A stretch of 64,000 nt of DNA from Polyodon spathula (lineage: Eukaryota > Chordata > Actinopteri > Acipenseriformes > Polyodontidae), in NCBI RefSeq assembly GCF_017654505.1, contig NC_054536.1, positions 14,905,794 through 14,969,793 on the forward strand, in the 5' to 3' direction. Positions 11,640 through 51,667 of this stretch are shown piece by piece; position 1 is the stretch's first letter, and each line of letters opens with the position of its first letter. The translations under genes and the position numbers were made by a program. The notes below the pieces were generated by a model. It had not been told where the DNA came from, ran no database searches, and saw only the letters and a list, made by a program, of their open reading frames with translations.

Positions 11640-13034
11640 CACGAGAGTAGATGTTAAAACTTCATGCTTATTTGAACTCGGCTCTCGCCAAGATAAGCAC
11701 CAACTAAGATGTAGCTTTGCAGTAAACTAATGTGATCCATCTGCATCTCCATCCATTTGCGTTGCTTTCCAGCTGATGATGTAGATATCCTTCTGTCTGG
11801 TGTTGATGGCTGAAGTGTAATGCTGGCTACAGGGATCAGCTTATTTGCCTCCCCAGAGCATCAGCACACACAAGGGCTGTGATGCTAGCTCTGGGGATCA
11901 ACCATAGTGCGGTCTCCCCAGCGCATCAGTACGACAACCGTCAGGATTGAGCTAAGTAGAGTACATATCAGGGTTCTTCAAGTGGGCACCTTTCATCCTT
12001 GGTGTTTCGGTATTTCACCTCAAGAGGGCTCGACAGTGATTCTGGAGTCCCAAAATCATCCCCCTCCATCCCCCACTCAAATCAGCCCAGCTTACTTACC
12101 TATATATGAGCGTTGCTCTTCCTATTGTGCTTGAGATTCACAGCCAGAATCTTTCCGGACAGAATCTGCCAGTTGCTGCTTCTTTCTGCTGAACACGACA
12201 TCTCTGAGAAACCAGATTGTAGAGTGTGCCACAAATCCTCGACAACCCACGTCCACTGTGTAAACTCAGAATCTCCATCCTCACTGTTCCTCTTCAGCAG
12301 CTAGTTGAGCATACCAAAGTTTCTTCCTCTCATACGCCTCATCCACAGCATCCTCCCATGGCACTGTTAACTCTACCATATGAACAATGCATGCTGATCT
12401 AGACCACAAGACAATGTCTGGTCGAAGGTTAGTGGTGGCAATCTCAGGTGGAAAAATAAACCGTTGACCAACATCTGCCAGCATTTTCCAGTCTCTAGCA
12501 GCTTCCAGTTATCCTTGGCGAGGCTTAGTTTTAACACCTTTTCTTGGTGGTTGCTCTCCTGGACGGAGGAGTATTGTCTTTTGTGTGTATTGCTTTGATG
12601 GAACTGGTGGCAACTTATTGGTCAGGTTACGCTTGTCTTCCAATGCTAAGGCCAAACATCGCAGCACCTGGTCATGGTGCCAAGTAAACCATCCTTGGCT
12701 AAGACCCACTTTACATCCTGTCAAAATGTGCCTTAATGTTGCAGGTGATGAACACAAAGGACATGAGGGATCCTTACCCACCCAGAGGTTTAGGTTCTGT
12801 GGTGATGGGAGAACATCATATGTTGATCTGATGAGGAAACTTATCCTGCTCTGTTCCATTGTCCATATGTCTTGCCGGCCAATCCTGCGTTGTTCCATAC
12901 TTTCCCATCTCATCCATTCTTCCTGTTTGGCCTTGGAAATGGCCTTTACACACCTCATCCTCTTCTCCTGATTTTGCACCTCGTTGACTGCCAGCTTCCT
13001 CGGTTGAGCTGGGGTTGCCTTGCTAAACATTCCT
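11640..13034 (-). mobile_element. R2/HERO-type LINE, 3' half with restriction-like endonuclease (defective)
   Basis: Seen on the minus strand: a 173-codon frame (13030-12509) contains a CCHC zinc motif, C-P-L-C followed by HILTGC. A second frame (12484-12281) carries LRPDIVLWSRS ... MVELTVPWEDAVDEAYERKK, the PD-(D/E)XK motif of a restriction-like endonuclease. After a frameshift and stop it continues in another frame as VYTVDVGCRGFVAHST near 12270-12225. Known: this zinc finger plus endonuclease order is typical of the C-terminus of R2/HERO-clade non-LTR retrotransposons. 11640-12110 is the presumed 3' untranslated region, and related copies lie at about 15760-16220 and 45740-46165. The element is 5'-truncated where it meets Gypsy sequence near 13035. 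Confidence 0.82.
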
Positions 13035-14440
13035 TCTCCACAGTAGAATATTTAGTCTCTCAAGGCAACAATTTCCTACTGAGGTAGATGACGGGTAGTT
13101 GGTTTCCTGCTTCTCCCTGCAAAAGTACCGCACCCAGACCAATCCCTGATGCGTCAGTCTGAACTGTAAAAGGTTGATCAAAATCTGAACTTTGGAGAAT
13201 GGGTTCTTGGTACAAACACCCTTTCAGATCTTGAAAGACTATCTCACAAGGTTACCTTATTGGGATGAGATTTCCTGGTCAGTTCAGTAAGCACTACAGC
13301 GCAGTTGGAAAAATCTGGAATGAACCACCTATACCAGCCGACCAATCCCAGAAAGGACCAGACTTGCTTCGTTGTGGTTGGGACAGGACTGTTCTGAATG
13401 GCAGCTACCTTCCCCACTTGTGGTTTGATGACTCCACCTCTTATAACATAGCCCAGATATTTTACCTCAGTTTTAACTAAGGAACATTTCTTTGGGTTTA
13501 TGGTCAGACCTGTTTGCTTAATTCTCCTGAATATGTCTGTCAGGTGTGCAAGGTGCTCTTCCCAGGTCTGGCTGTAGATGACAACATCATCGATGTACAC
13601 AGCAGCTTATGCATCTGTGCCTTGAAGAACATGATCCATGAGGCATTGTAACAAAGCGGATGCTCCGTGAAGTCCAAACGGCATGACCGTAAACTGATAG
13701 AACCCAAAGGGTGTCTGGAATGCTGTCAGTTCTTTCGACATCTCAGTCAAAGGAACTTGCCAGTACCCTTTACAAAGGTCTAGCATACTGAGATACTTAG
13801 CTTTACCTAGACATTCAATGAGTTCATCAATCCTTGGCATGGGATAAGGATCAAAGGTGGATTTGGCATCTATTTTCCTAAAATCTATACAAAACCTTAG
13901 GCTCCCATCCTTCTTTAGAACCAACACGGCAGGGCTGCACTGCTCACTGCTCAATGGTTCGATGACTCCTAGATCTTCCATCATCTTCACCTCCTCCTTT
14001 AACACGGGGACCAGCTTGGCAGGAGTCCTGTAACTGGGTTGTCTTACTGGACAAGACAACTTTAATGGAATATAATGCCTTGCCAGATTAGTATGATCTG
14101 GAACGTCACTAAACAACCCTTCTGGAAAACAGGCTGCCAGCTCTTCTTGCAGTACTCCTGAAAGATGAGATATGTCAACCCTGGTGGGCTGCTCCTGTGT
14201 TGTCGATAAGTATTGTTCTGGTTGTTCTTCCTCTTCAGCAATGTCTCTAACAAACATCTGAATTTTCGTGGACTCCTCCCGTAATAGTCACTCTTTTAAT
14301 AAACTTATGTGAAAAATGTTTTTCTTTTCTACTCTCTGGCTTCGCAATCTCATATGTGACTGTTCCCAATTTCCGCAGCACTTCATATGGGCCTTGTCCA
14401 AACTTGTGCAGCATGTTCTTGAGAGTTTGATTAAATTACT
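13035..14440 (-). mobile_element. Ty3/Gypsy (Gmr1-like) pol fragment: integrase end, RT, RNase H
   Basis: Seen on the minus strand: an integrase C-terminal-like segment (KFGQGPYEVLRKLGTVTYEI) at about 14404-14345. It is followed by a reverse transcriptase (14257-13607, then 13600-13244) with LRFCIDFRKI, FQTPFGFYQFTVMPFGL and the catalytic YIDDVVIYS box. RNase H (VQTDASGIGLGAVLLQ) follows at about 13170-13125. Stops lie after HENSDVC, between the two RT frames and after KVTL, so the copy is defective. Known: most Ty3/Gypsy elements encode integrase after RNase H; the Gmr1-like group has integrase before RT, matching this order. It ends abruptly at KYSTVEK where the LINE begins. Confidence 0.85.
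13549..13598. repeat. 50-bp exact repeat, copy 1 (RT YIDD box)
   Basis: Identical to 14442-14491. On the minus strand it encodes YIDDVVIYSQTWEEHL of the Gypsy reverse transcriptase, in its normal position. Confidence 0.95.
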
Positions 14441-14441
14441 A

Positions 14442-14491
14442 CAAGGTGCTCTTCCCAGGTCTGGCTGTAGATGACAACATCATCGATGTAC
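14442..14491. repeat. 50-bp exact repeat, copy 2 (displaced RT YIDD box)
   Basis: Identical to 13549-13598 but sits just upstream (minus-strand sense) of the integrase C-terminal segment, where an RT active-site box does not belong. It marks a rearrangement breakpoint. Confidence 0.95.
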
Positions 14492-14983
14492 CCTACTACC
14501 AGGTCGTCGCCTGTTCTTTCTAGGAGCCTGTCCACATTCTCAGTGATGTGTGACAGAGGATCCTGAAAGGCAGCACATTGTTGTAGTAAGGGGGTCCAGA
14601 CTGCAAACTGAATTTGCAGTGTTTCTCAATATGGAGTCCTCAACAGTCATGACCTCCCTTCTTTTTGCTGTCTGGCCATCACTGATAATAGGGTCCTGGA
14701 TGTTGTTCCTTTCATTCTCTTGATGGTTGGTTTTGATCATCTAAATTTTGAAGTGGCTCAGATTTGTTTAATGTTGATGGGTGCAGACTTCCAAGAATTG
14801 GGTGTGTCAGCTCCTCAATATCCTGTTGCAGTCTCATTTCCTGCAGCTCAATTACTAGCATACTTACCAGTTCAAGCAAGTTCTGGATCGTGCAGCACTT
14901 TACACAAACTTGGTTTAGGTCTGCTGGGTTTTCTTGGATTTCCCACATCATGCACGTGTCACAGACTTCTGGCTTACAGGCCA

Positions 14984-15047
<64 letters not shown>

Positions 15048-15227
15048 TATTAGTTTAAGTTTAGTTTCTGCAGCTGTCAATCTGCTTTCAAACTGCTTCC
15101 TGTTGGCACTTTTAAATGATACATTTCTCACATGATGTCCCTCCCACGATGTCGCTAGAAGAACTGCCTCGCTTTGTTGTGTTCTGTTGTGCTGGTAGTT
15201 CTTCCCACCCCCTTGCCTCAGATCCAT
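14492..15227 (-). pseudogene. Retroelement-like ORF fragment split by an (ATT)n repeat
   Basis: Seen: a minus-strand frame 15227-14712 reads a basic N-terminal part, a polyasparagine tract caused by the microsatellite, then MACKPEVCDTCMMWE and VCVKCC (two CxxC pairs). A Leu/Glu-rich putative coiled coil follows (LVSMLVIELQEMRLQ). The arrangement resembles small ORFs of fish retroelements with CxxC pairs plus a coiled coil, but I cannot name the family. It lies beside the Gypsy fragment on the same strand and may be part of the same composite. Not a host gene on present evidence. Confidence 0.4.
14985..15048. repeat. (ATT)n microsatellite
   Basis: Uninterrupted TTA repeats of about 63 bp. They cause the polyasparagine tract in the minus-strand frame and the polytyrosine/polyleucine tracts on the plus strand. 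Confidence 0.97.
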
Positions 15228-15760
15228 GGCCGTAACTAGATAGATCGTGTCCTCAGGTGTTTTTTTGTATCATCAATGCTGATACTTATGTAAATATTCT
15301 GGTAATGTACCAAAAGACTCAATTTTCTCTGTTGGTTTGCCGTGTAACACAGATTTGCAGGTTGAATAGTAAATATGAAGCAGTCATATAAATACTGCAG
15401 CTATAGCTTGAAACCTCCGTTTGACCTCGGTAGAATGACAGCTCTGGTTATGGCCATGCTCAGAACGGCGCTGTGTTTGAATCAGCTGCTTTGAGTTTCG
15501 GTTTGTGATCAGAAAAAGAAACGCAGCTGTTAGACTTTAAACTGCATTCATTTCCCAATTAATGCATTTTCTGATGAAAGCAATTCCAAGTTTAATTTCA
15601 CCTTACTGCTTCTACGATGCACTTCTCACACAATGTCGCTCCCATGCTGTCGATGGAAGAACTATCTCACTTTGTTATATTTTGTTGTGCTGGTAGCTCC
15701 ACCCCACCCCTTTGTCTCAGAAAGGCGCTGAATTTGATTTAGCTGCTCTGACTTTCAGCT
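15115..15760. repeat. Internally duplicated segment
   Basis: About 15120-15215 and 15620-15720 are diverged direct copies (shared TTGTTGTGCTGGTAG and CACCCC...TGCCTCAG/TTGTCTCAG). 15460-15515 and 15720-15770 also match (GGCGCTG.. TTTGA.T.AGCTGCT). Probably two copies of one repeat family; boundaries approximate. Confidence 0.6.
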
Positions 15761-16220
15761 TGTGATCACTGATCGATGTTGGTCAGTGCCTTATTTTCCC
15801 ACCCGAGACGTGGTGCTGGGATAACAGCATCACTGTCGAGCCTTCCTGAGATATCACAGGCTAGTCAACTAAGCACCAAAGACGGGAGGTGCCCACCTGG
15901 TGGCCCCTGTGAAGTGCTCAACCCAGCCCATTCCAGACAGTTGTCATGCTGAGGCTCTAGGGAGGCCATATTTTGGATGACCCCTGGAGCCAGCATTGTT
16001 ACTATTGTGTGTGCTAATGTGCCAGGGGGGCCACAAATAGAGTGATCCCTCGAGCCAGCCATCAACACTGGGCCAAAAGGAATTCCACGTTACCTGGCGT
16101 AGGAAAAGCTCTGAAGGCTCATATATTACAGCAAAGCTATATCTTGGTTTGACCACACCACTACTACAGTCAGTGCCGCTTTACGAGGATGCCTTGGGAG
16201 AAGGAAAAAATATCCCAAAT
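15760..16220 (+). repeat. Dispersed repeat related to the R2/HERO-type LINE 3' region
   Basis: Shares a string of blocks with the reverse complement of 11640-12110 and with 45740-46165: ATCACTGTCGAGCC, GGCTAGTC, GGAGGTGCCCAC, GGGAGGCC, GAGCCAGCATTG, GTGTGTGCTAATG. Likely a LINE 3' end or a SINE that shares that tail. Confidence 0.7.
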
Positions 16221-17854
16221 AAGTAGCTAATGAGAAGCAGCTGGGATGACCTTCGTCACACTTTTTTGATTCTTAATGAAAAAAAAGAATGAAATTACAC
16301 CAGATTATTATTAAATGTTAAATACAATTAAAAATAAGAGTCAATGAGTTTTTTTAATCCCTAACCAAAAATAAATCACACCTGCGATGTTGACATGCCA
16401 ACTTTCTTTGCAACACTAGCCTGTGAAATCATAGGAGACTCCTCCTTCAAGAGTTCAACATGATTTAGACAATTTATGTAAGTCACAGCATAATCGCGCA
16501 CTCACAGCACTCTGCTACACAGCCTGTCCTGTTCTGAAAAGCGATCTCTGTTCATCATTTGAAAATACTGTATCCCAATTAAACAAAGTGATGTCCCAAT
16601 TAAATAACATGAATAGCATTTTGAAGAAACCTCTCCCAGAGTTTTATACTGTTTAAGCAGCAACCCTCATTATCAATATCCCGATTAGCAGAAAAGCAGA
16701 GTCCAATATTAGCCTGAAACAGATAACAACTATTTATGTAACGTTATGTAATGAAAATGTAATGGTTAAATATTGTCATATTCATGAGTGGTATCTTTGC
16801 AAGACAATCCTATTTTACACTAACAATATTAGTATTAACAATTTTTCAGATTAACAGATCTGCTGCCTAACAACGCAATGTATTTGCTGTCTGCACCTTT
16901 TCATTTCAAGAAAACAGTATGGATGCATTGTTGAATTTCATTCATCAGCAATGCAAGGGGACAACATACTTGTCTGGATGAATTGTCACAATGCATTGTA
17001 TAAAACTTTTTTTTCACTTAAATACAGAGGCACAGTTTAATTGTATGATTTACAAAAATCCAAACTATAAGAAAGCAATCCAGTCTGAACAGAGTACAAA
17101 ACTTTTTGCGAAAAAAATTAATTACTTGAATTTCATAGTTCAATTGAGAGGAACGATAGTTCCTCAAGCCACTTTATCAGCGAGAACTGCCAGGGACTCT
17201 ATACAGCAAAGATAGTTTATGTGTTTTCAAGGTATTGACGCAGCAAAAGTAAATCAGCCCAGAGCACAATTTTAATTTGCAGTTCCCAGCATTCTTAGGC
17301 GAAATGTAAGAGAAATAAGTTGCCAAAGTAAGGTAAACATGTCCTCCTTTTTCCAATTAGCAAAAAAACCTGAGAAGTTGTGAATTTCTCTTCAGTGGTA
17401 CCTACTACTGCCATTAGGTGTCAATAGAGTAGCGCATAAACACGTCTGTAGTGCAGTGAGAAGTGTGGAAGGATTCAGTGTCAGCCTGAAGTAACTTATT
17501 ATTAAACACACAAAAAAGTATGTTTTATTTAAAATGGTAAGAGCTGACAATTCTGAAAAAGATGTGAAATTGTCAGATAAGCCCATCACTGCGCCCTTGC
17601 CTGACCCATGCTTTGACAACATGTCACCACTGAGCAGGGCAGGTTTAAAACCAGAACAACCATGGTTGTGTTCATGTTGTCATAGAATTATATGTGAATT
17701 GGAGAAGCTAATTAGAATAGTTGGAATACTGACACATCTGGAGTGAGACAAGTTATTTATTGTGTACTTTGAGGTTTACACATTTTTAAAACTGTCAACA
17801 ATTTCTTTTTTATTTTGGTTTTGTTTATGAAGAACACAAAAAACATGTGTGGCA
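16221..17854. other. No recognisable gene
   Basis: Only short ORFs without recognisable domains (for example 16991-17215 and 17534-17746). Confidence 0.5.
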
Positions 17855-17862
17855 TAGTAATG

Positions 17863-17984
17863 TATGGAACTCCTAAAGGTGTGCACGACTTGCTATAATA
17901 TCTCATGCTTAAGAGATAGTAAATCATGTACATGAGATAGTATCCTCCCTTTTTAATTTACACCATGTCCCTTTAGGGGTTCCA
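17863..17984. mobile_element. hAT-like MITE, 122 bp, with 8-bp target-site duplication TAGTAATG
   Basis: TAGTAATG occurs directly on both sides (17855-17862 and 17985-17992). The ends are imperfect inverted repeats: TATGGAACTCCTAAAGGTG on the left, CACCATGTCCCTTTAGGGGT then TCCA on the right. An 8-bp duplication is characteristic of hAT transposons. No coding capacity. Confidence 0.75.
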
Positions 17985-17992
17985 TAGTAATG

Positions 17993-18521
17993 AGATCATT
18001 GAAAGGAGGCAATAAATATGTTACACAAACATTTTCCAATCAATCAATCCATGAACTTTATAGAGCTTTCCTATTAATTTATGACATTGACTCTTCTAAA
18101 CTTCTAAAGAATATCTATTAGGCAGTTTTAGTGAACTTTTGAATACTCAGCAACCCACACATGTAAAGTGAACCCACCTACTGTATCAGTTAAGCAATGT
18201 GTATCAGGTGAGGTCGCAGTGGCGATTTTGCCTCACAATTTCCCGCTTTCTTAGGAATTGTCAGCTTTTACCATCAAGTAAAACACTTTTAGGTTTAATA
18301 TCCATGTTTTTTTTCATTGAAGTCGTCTCCGTATGTCTAAAAAAGTTAAAAGTTAAATAGCAAACCAAAAACTTATTTTTATTTGTGGTGCAACTTTTCA
18401 TTTTTGTATAAGAAAACATGTTTACTATTATAACAAACATTCCCAAGTAGGACCACATTTTAGATACCTTATACATAGACTTCCCATACATAAAACAAGC
18501 TATTATTAGGTTATTACATTT
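17993..18521. other. No recognisable feature
   Basis: Short ORFs only; no homology recognised. Confidence 0.5.
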
Positions 18522-18975
18522 TTAACAATTTGGCAAACAAAAAATAAATGCGGAACACCGATTTGGACTGTCCGCAGAAAGAGCATGCAGTGTCCAAGTC
18601 GGTGAAGTGACTGAGGAGTTCCCTTGACGCGACAGCTCTGTGCAACACTTCCATCCTAAATCCCCAGCTCCTTTAGGGCAAATGGGGAGTAAAGGGTTTC
18701 CCACTGGGGAATTCTAGACGTTCCACTGCAGCGATGTCTGGAGAAGAGTTGGACAAATTCTCAGAGCCCATGCTACACAAGGACTCAGCGTCATCCTTCC
18801 TCTGCTCCAGGTCTCCATCGCCCTCCTCAATGGAAAAGCACAACGCACTCATGTTGCACTTTATTTTTATTTTCACTGATCTTCCCCTGGTGGAAGGACG
18901 TTCTTGATTTGAGAGGTGTCGACATGGGCTGAGCTTATGTTGCCGAACCAGATGGTTCTGTCCCCTGCGACGCAC
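18522..18975 (-). other. Open reading frames of unknown nature (possible exon or transposon piece)
   Basis: Not recognised. The minus strand has a 100-codon frame (18975-18673) with a basic N-terminal half and an acidic Ser-rich part containing MSALCFSIEEGDGDLEQR and SLCSMGSENLSNSSPDIA. It overlaps a 60-codon frame (18704-18522). GC content and codon-like composition are higher than in flanking sequence, which is why it stands out. There is no initiator context, splice site or partner exon that I can defend. It could be a fossil transposon ORF, a processed fragment or a chance frame. Confidence 0.2.
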
Positions 18976-19160
18976 TTGGCTTGGAATGTAATGGCTATGA
19001 ATCTACAATTACAACGAAACACTGCAATTAAATACATCTGTACTGTGTTAGCAGGTGATAATTCACCCAGTAAACTATTTGTCTTGTTTTTTTTAGGTAA
19101 AACTAGCTATATGACAGCACTGCTTTGTGTGTGCTGTGAGGAGACAGCTATAGTTAGTTG

Positions 19161-19162
<2 letters not shown>

Positions 19163-19238
<76 letters not shown>
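19163..19238. repeat. (TA)n microsatellite
   Basis: About 76 bp of uninterrupted AT dinucleotide; self-complementary. Confidence 0.97.
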
Positions 19239-19240
<2 letters not shown>

Positions 19241-19689
19241 GTTTGCACTTTTGCACATTTGTGATTTTGTTGGTTTGATACATTTTGGTTTGCTATTAAG
19301 TTTTTTTTTCCCTTTTCATTTGTGTTTAAGTAATATTAGCACATGTTTCTACATTGGTACTATCCAGTACAGCACAAAACTGCTGTATTTCTCAAAATTG
19401 CTGATTGTTAACGATTAGCTGATGTTATAGAACAAAAAAACCCCAAAACTTTACTATCTTACTTTTAAATGACAAATAAACATTTTATGATTTTTGTATT
19501 CTTGTCTGTGTGCCTTTTCTCTTATGTTAGAATTTTAAAACCACAAACTTGTCTTAGCACACAGTAAATTTCAATGTAAGTAAAGCCCACATATTTAAAC
19601 AAACAGACACCAATGAAACAGAGAAATTATATTTTGGGCACAAAAACAAGCACCATCACAAAAAAAAAAAAAAGAAAAAAAAAAAGCCT

Positions 19690-19764
19690 AACTCCAAACA
19701 GGAGCGCTAACTAAGCTTTTGCAGTTCGACTACCTATGAACAGAAGCTGTTTACCAGTTTCTGC

Positions 19765-19796
<32 letters not shown>

Positions 19797-20022
19797 GTAC
19801 CTTTGCAAACCACACCGGTTTCTTCACTATGACAGCCTCACTTCAAACAAACTGGAGATTGTCCAGAACAAACCTTTCTGCTGGTTTAAATACCTGCCTG
19901 CTAATTACAGGCAGGTGATAATGATCCCCATCCTGGCTCCCTCCCATGCAATTCTGGGGGTTGTAGTCCTGCAGCTCCCTCCTTGGACTACAATTTTATT
20001 CCTTTCTCCCCCTATTCTGCCA
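19690..20022 (-). mobile_element. LTR-like repeat fragment with internal (CT)n
   Basis: Read on the minus strand: GTGGCAGAATAGG near the upper end, a GGACTACAACCCCCAGAATT block, a TATA-like TATTTAAA near 19885-19892, and a (GA)n run (19767-19792 on the plus strand as CT). The layout resembles a promoter-bearing LTR, but termini and a target-site duplication were not found. Confidence 0.4.
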
Positions 20023-20107
20023 CTTTTTTTCTAAACCATTTTTTTTACTGGTGCATGGTGAACAATACAATGGTAATCATTTATAATCACATATATAATA
20101 TTTTCTA

Positions 20108-20680
20108 TGCATTAAGGACACTTGTCCCTGTTGACACAGTGGCCGTGTCACCATAACATGACCTGTACTCATTGACAAGGATGCTTTGTCACTACATACC
20201 TGTACTTATTGACACAGAGTCTGTGTCAGTATATAAATACCTGTACTTGTTGACACAGGGGCTGTGTCAGTATATAAGCACCTGTACTCATTGACACAGG
20301 TGTTGTCCGTATATAAGCACCTGTACTTGTTGACACAGATGCTGCGTCGCCATATAAACACCTGTACTCACTGACACAGAGTCTGTGTCTGTGCATAAAC
20401 ACCTGCACTTCTTGACACAGGGGCTGTCAGTATATAAACGCACAGACTTGTTGACACATAGGCTGTTTCAGCATATAATGGTCTGTACTCGTTGACACAG
20501 GTGCTGTGTCCGTATATACACACCTGTATTCAATGACACAGTGGCTGTGTCACTGTGTAATCACCTGTTCCTGTGGCTGTCACTTTATTAACACCTGTAC
20601 TAATTGACACAGTGGCTGTGACACTCTATAAATACCTACCTTTCCCAGTTGACATAGTTGCTGTTCAGTTATAAATATTG
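20108..20680 (+). repeat. 41-bp minisatellite with a hairpin in each unit
   Basis: About 13 diverged tandem units. The marker GACACAG (or a variant) starts near 20133, 20174, 20211, 20252, 20293, 20332, 20373, 20414, 20453, 20494, 20535, 20606 and 20651, giving a usual spacing of 37-41 bp. The best units read GACACAG-GGG-CTGTGTC, a 7-bp stem with a 3-nt loop, followed by GTATATAA and ACCTGTACT. ORFs on either strand here are repeat translations. Confidence 0.92.
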
Positions 20681-21195
20681 AAACTGTAAAACAATGGAAT
20701 ATACAACATGGTAAAGATGATTTCTTCACTGTGTTAACAATTTTAAATGCGCTGCTCTTATACTCATTACGGTACACTTGAATGCACTGTACAATCAGGC
20801 GCTTATCCCTCCCAGGAAAGAAAAAGAAAGCAGAAAACAAACTGGTAATAACTCTTACTTTGTTTTATGTACACTTATAATCACGACAGAGTAAAATCAG
20901 AACTCACTGATGCTACAGTTGTTATTCTCCATGTGTGTGCGAACTTTGTTTCCATTCTTTTACCGAAGCAAACCACAACCGCGTCCTAACTTCATGCAGT
21001 GTTCGATCCCCTTTTACTTGAAATGGCGCATTTATATAATTGTATAACACATTGCTAACACTTAAACAATCGTTGGTTGCAGTTGCAGTCCACCTGCTAC
21101 ATTTATACTCTGAAGTTTACCGATTTTATAGGATTAAAGACTTGAATGAAGTGATGAGTTCATAATTTCGGTTGACCATGGTGTTGAGAAAACAA
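20681..21195. other. No recognisable feature between minisatellite and (AAT)n
   Basis: Upstream flank of the GAD gene. No element identified; regulatory sequence is possible but unsupported. Confidence 0.5.
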
Positions 21196-21199
21196 CAAC

Positions 21200-21243
<44 letters not shown>
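21200..21243. repeat. (AAT)n microsatellite
   Basis: About 44 bp of AAT repeats following short AAC repeats. Confidence 0.95.
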
Positions 21244-21248
<5 letters not shown>

Positions 21249-21588
21249 AACATTGAGGAGAAATTCGATTTTTCTTCTACTTTTCAGAGTGACTCATTCG
21301 TTTTATGTAGAATTGTATTTTAAAATAAATTGTTACATTTTCAATTCCCGTAACTACACAGACCATTTCCTCCTTCCTCTGCTTTCGAACACATTTCCGT
21401 GACAAAATCCCAGCTTTAATTATAGTACTTGCTGAGTGTACACAAGATAAAATAAAAAATAAAAAAAACCTCCCACAAACAAATCAAAGCTAATACATAA
21501 ACCTCAGTCCAGTTTCATACCAGTTTGGACAACTCCAAGTCAACATGAGAGTAGTCTCCATATCTCCTCCTACCTGCACCACACACCT

Positions 21589-21625
21589 TATTTAAACCAC
21601 TTGCCAAGAGACAGAATACTTCAGT
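21589..21625 (+). promoter_or_regulatory. gad3: Candidate TATA-box core promoter of the GAD gene
   Basis: TATTTAAA at 21589-21596 lies about 25-30 bp before TACTTCAGTTC, an initiator-like sequence near 21617-21627, and about 100 bp before the first coding ATG and its perfect splice donor. The arrangement fits a TATA-driven first exon; transcription start is inferred. Confidence 0.45.
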
Positions 21626-21643
21626 TCTTGTGATCAGGAGCTC

Positions 21644-21696
21644 ATGTTGGTGACATTTACTATCCACTCATTCAGTAGAGACAGAAAGACATTGCT

Positions 21697-21718
<22 letters not shown>
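21644..21718 (+). promoter_or_regulatory. Upstream ORF overlapping the GAD start codon
   Basis: An ATG at 21644 in weak context opens a different frame. It reads through exon 1 (23 codons) and, after splicing to the next exon at 28991, meets GTT then TAA. It would thus make a short peptide that overlaps the main start. Such uORFs commonly lower translation; activity here is inferred. Confidence 0.3.
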
Positions 21719-50571
<28,853 letters not shown>

Positions 50572-51590
50572 ATGATAGCATCTGTTTAGAGCCTCTAGAT
50601 TCTGCTTGACAATGGGGATACCCGTTGCATTTAACTGGGCATGTTCTTATGGGATCTTTCTTGATAAGCAGAAATCATTTTAATGAACAAGTCTGTAGGT
50701 TCAAAATGTTTGTTAAAGGTACTGTGCAGTAAATGCATTGCGTGACATTGCATAGGTAAGCACTTGGGGGTCAAGTTTCAGTAACTTTAACTTGTAACTA
50801 AACTTTCTTCCAGTTAAGATATTTTTAGGGTCGTATTTACTGATGGGTGCACAACATTACACACTTTTTCCAGGAGGTTGATGTAATAATCTTCCAGTTT
50901 GCACATATTGTATGTATTGTAATTACATTAGCAAAGTTGATTAGAAATGGTAACGCACATCAAGGATCTATATGCATTTTAATAAATGATTCGTTTACAA
51001 ATTATATACATGCATTGCAATTGGTCTGAAAATCTGTTGTACTGTAACAATCATAACAGAGTTAGGGTGTGATAAAGAAGAACCTGTATGTCTGATAGAA
51101 GTCAAGGGTCCAGGCCGCTACCATTGCTGTGTAATAAAGCAGTTATTACAGTTTATTACTGTTTATTATTACAAAGTTATTACACTTTGATTTACCACAT
51201 CTTAGTTATGCTGAATTATGCAGTAACTGTGCCCTTTGCGAATCCATAAATCAATATTTTATTTGATAAACATTTTCATCATAAGAGTCTCAACTGATTA
51301 GCCAGAAATATTGTGAAACCTTAGCTGAGTGTGACAACCACAGTCTAACATACATCTATAGCCAAAAGTTTTGCATCACTGTAGAACTAACTCATTTAAC
51401 TTCAGAAAAATCAAATGAAACCTGCTGAATAGTGTTGCATTAACGTATTTAATTACATACCACTTTGCAGTTTTCCATATGCTTAACAAAACACTAATAC
51501 AAATTAAAAAATTGGACATTTCAAAATCTAACATGAAATACTGAACTGCTAATATGGCTTCCACTAGACTTCTGCAATATCATTTTGTAG

Positions 51591-51667
<77 letters not shown>

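Noticed and set aside
14720..15135. Plus-strand ORFs with polytyrosine or polyleucine
   Set aside because: Produced by the (ATT)n microsatellite.
20226..20840. Repetitive minus-strand ORFs (QVF.., TGAYI..)
   Set aside because: Translations of the 41-bp minisatellite and its flank.
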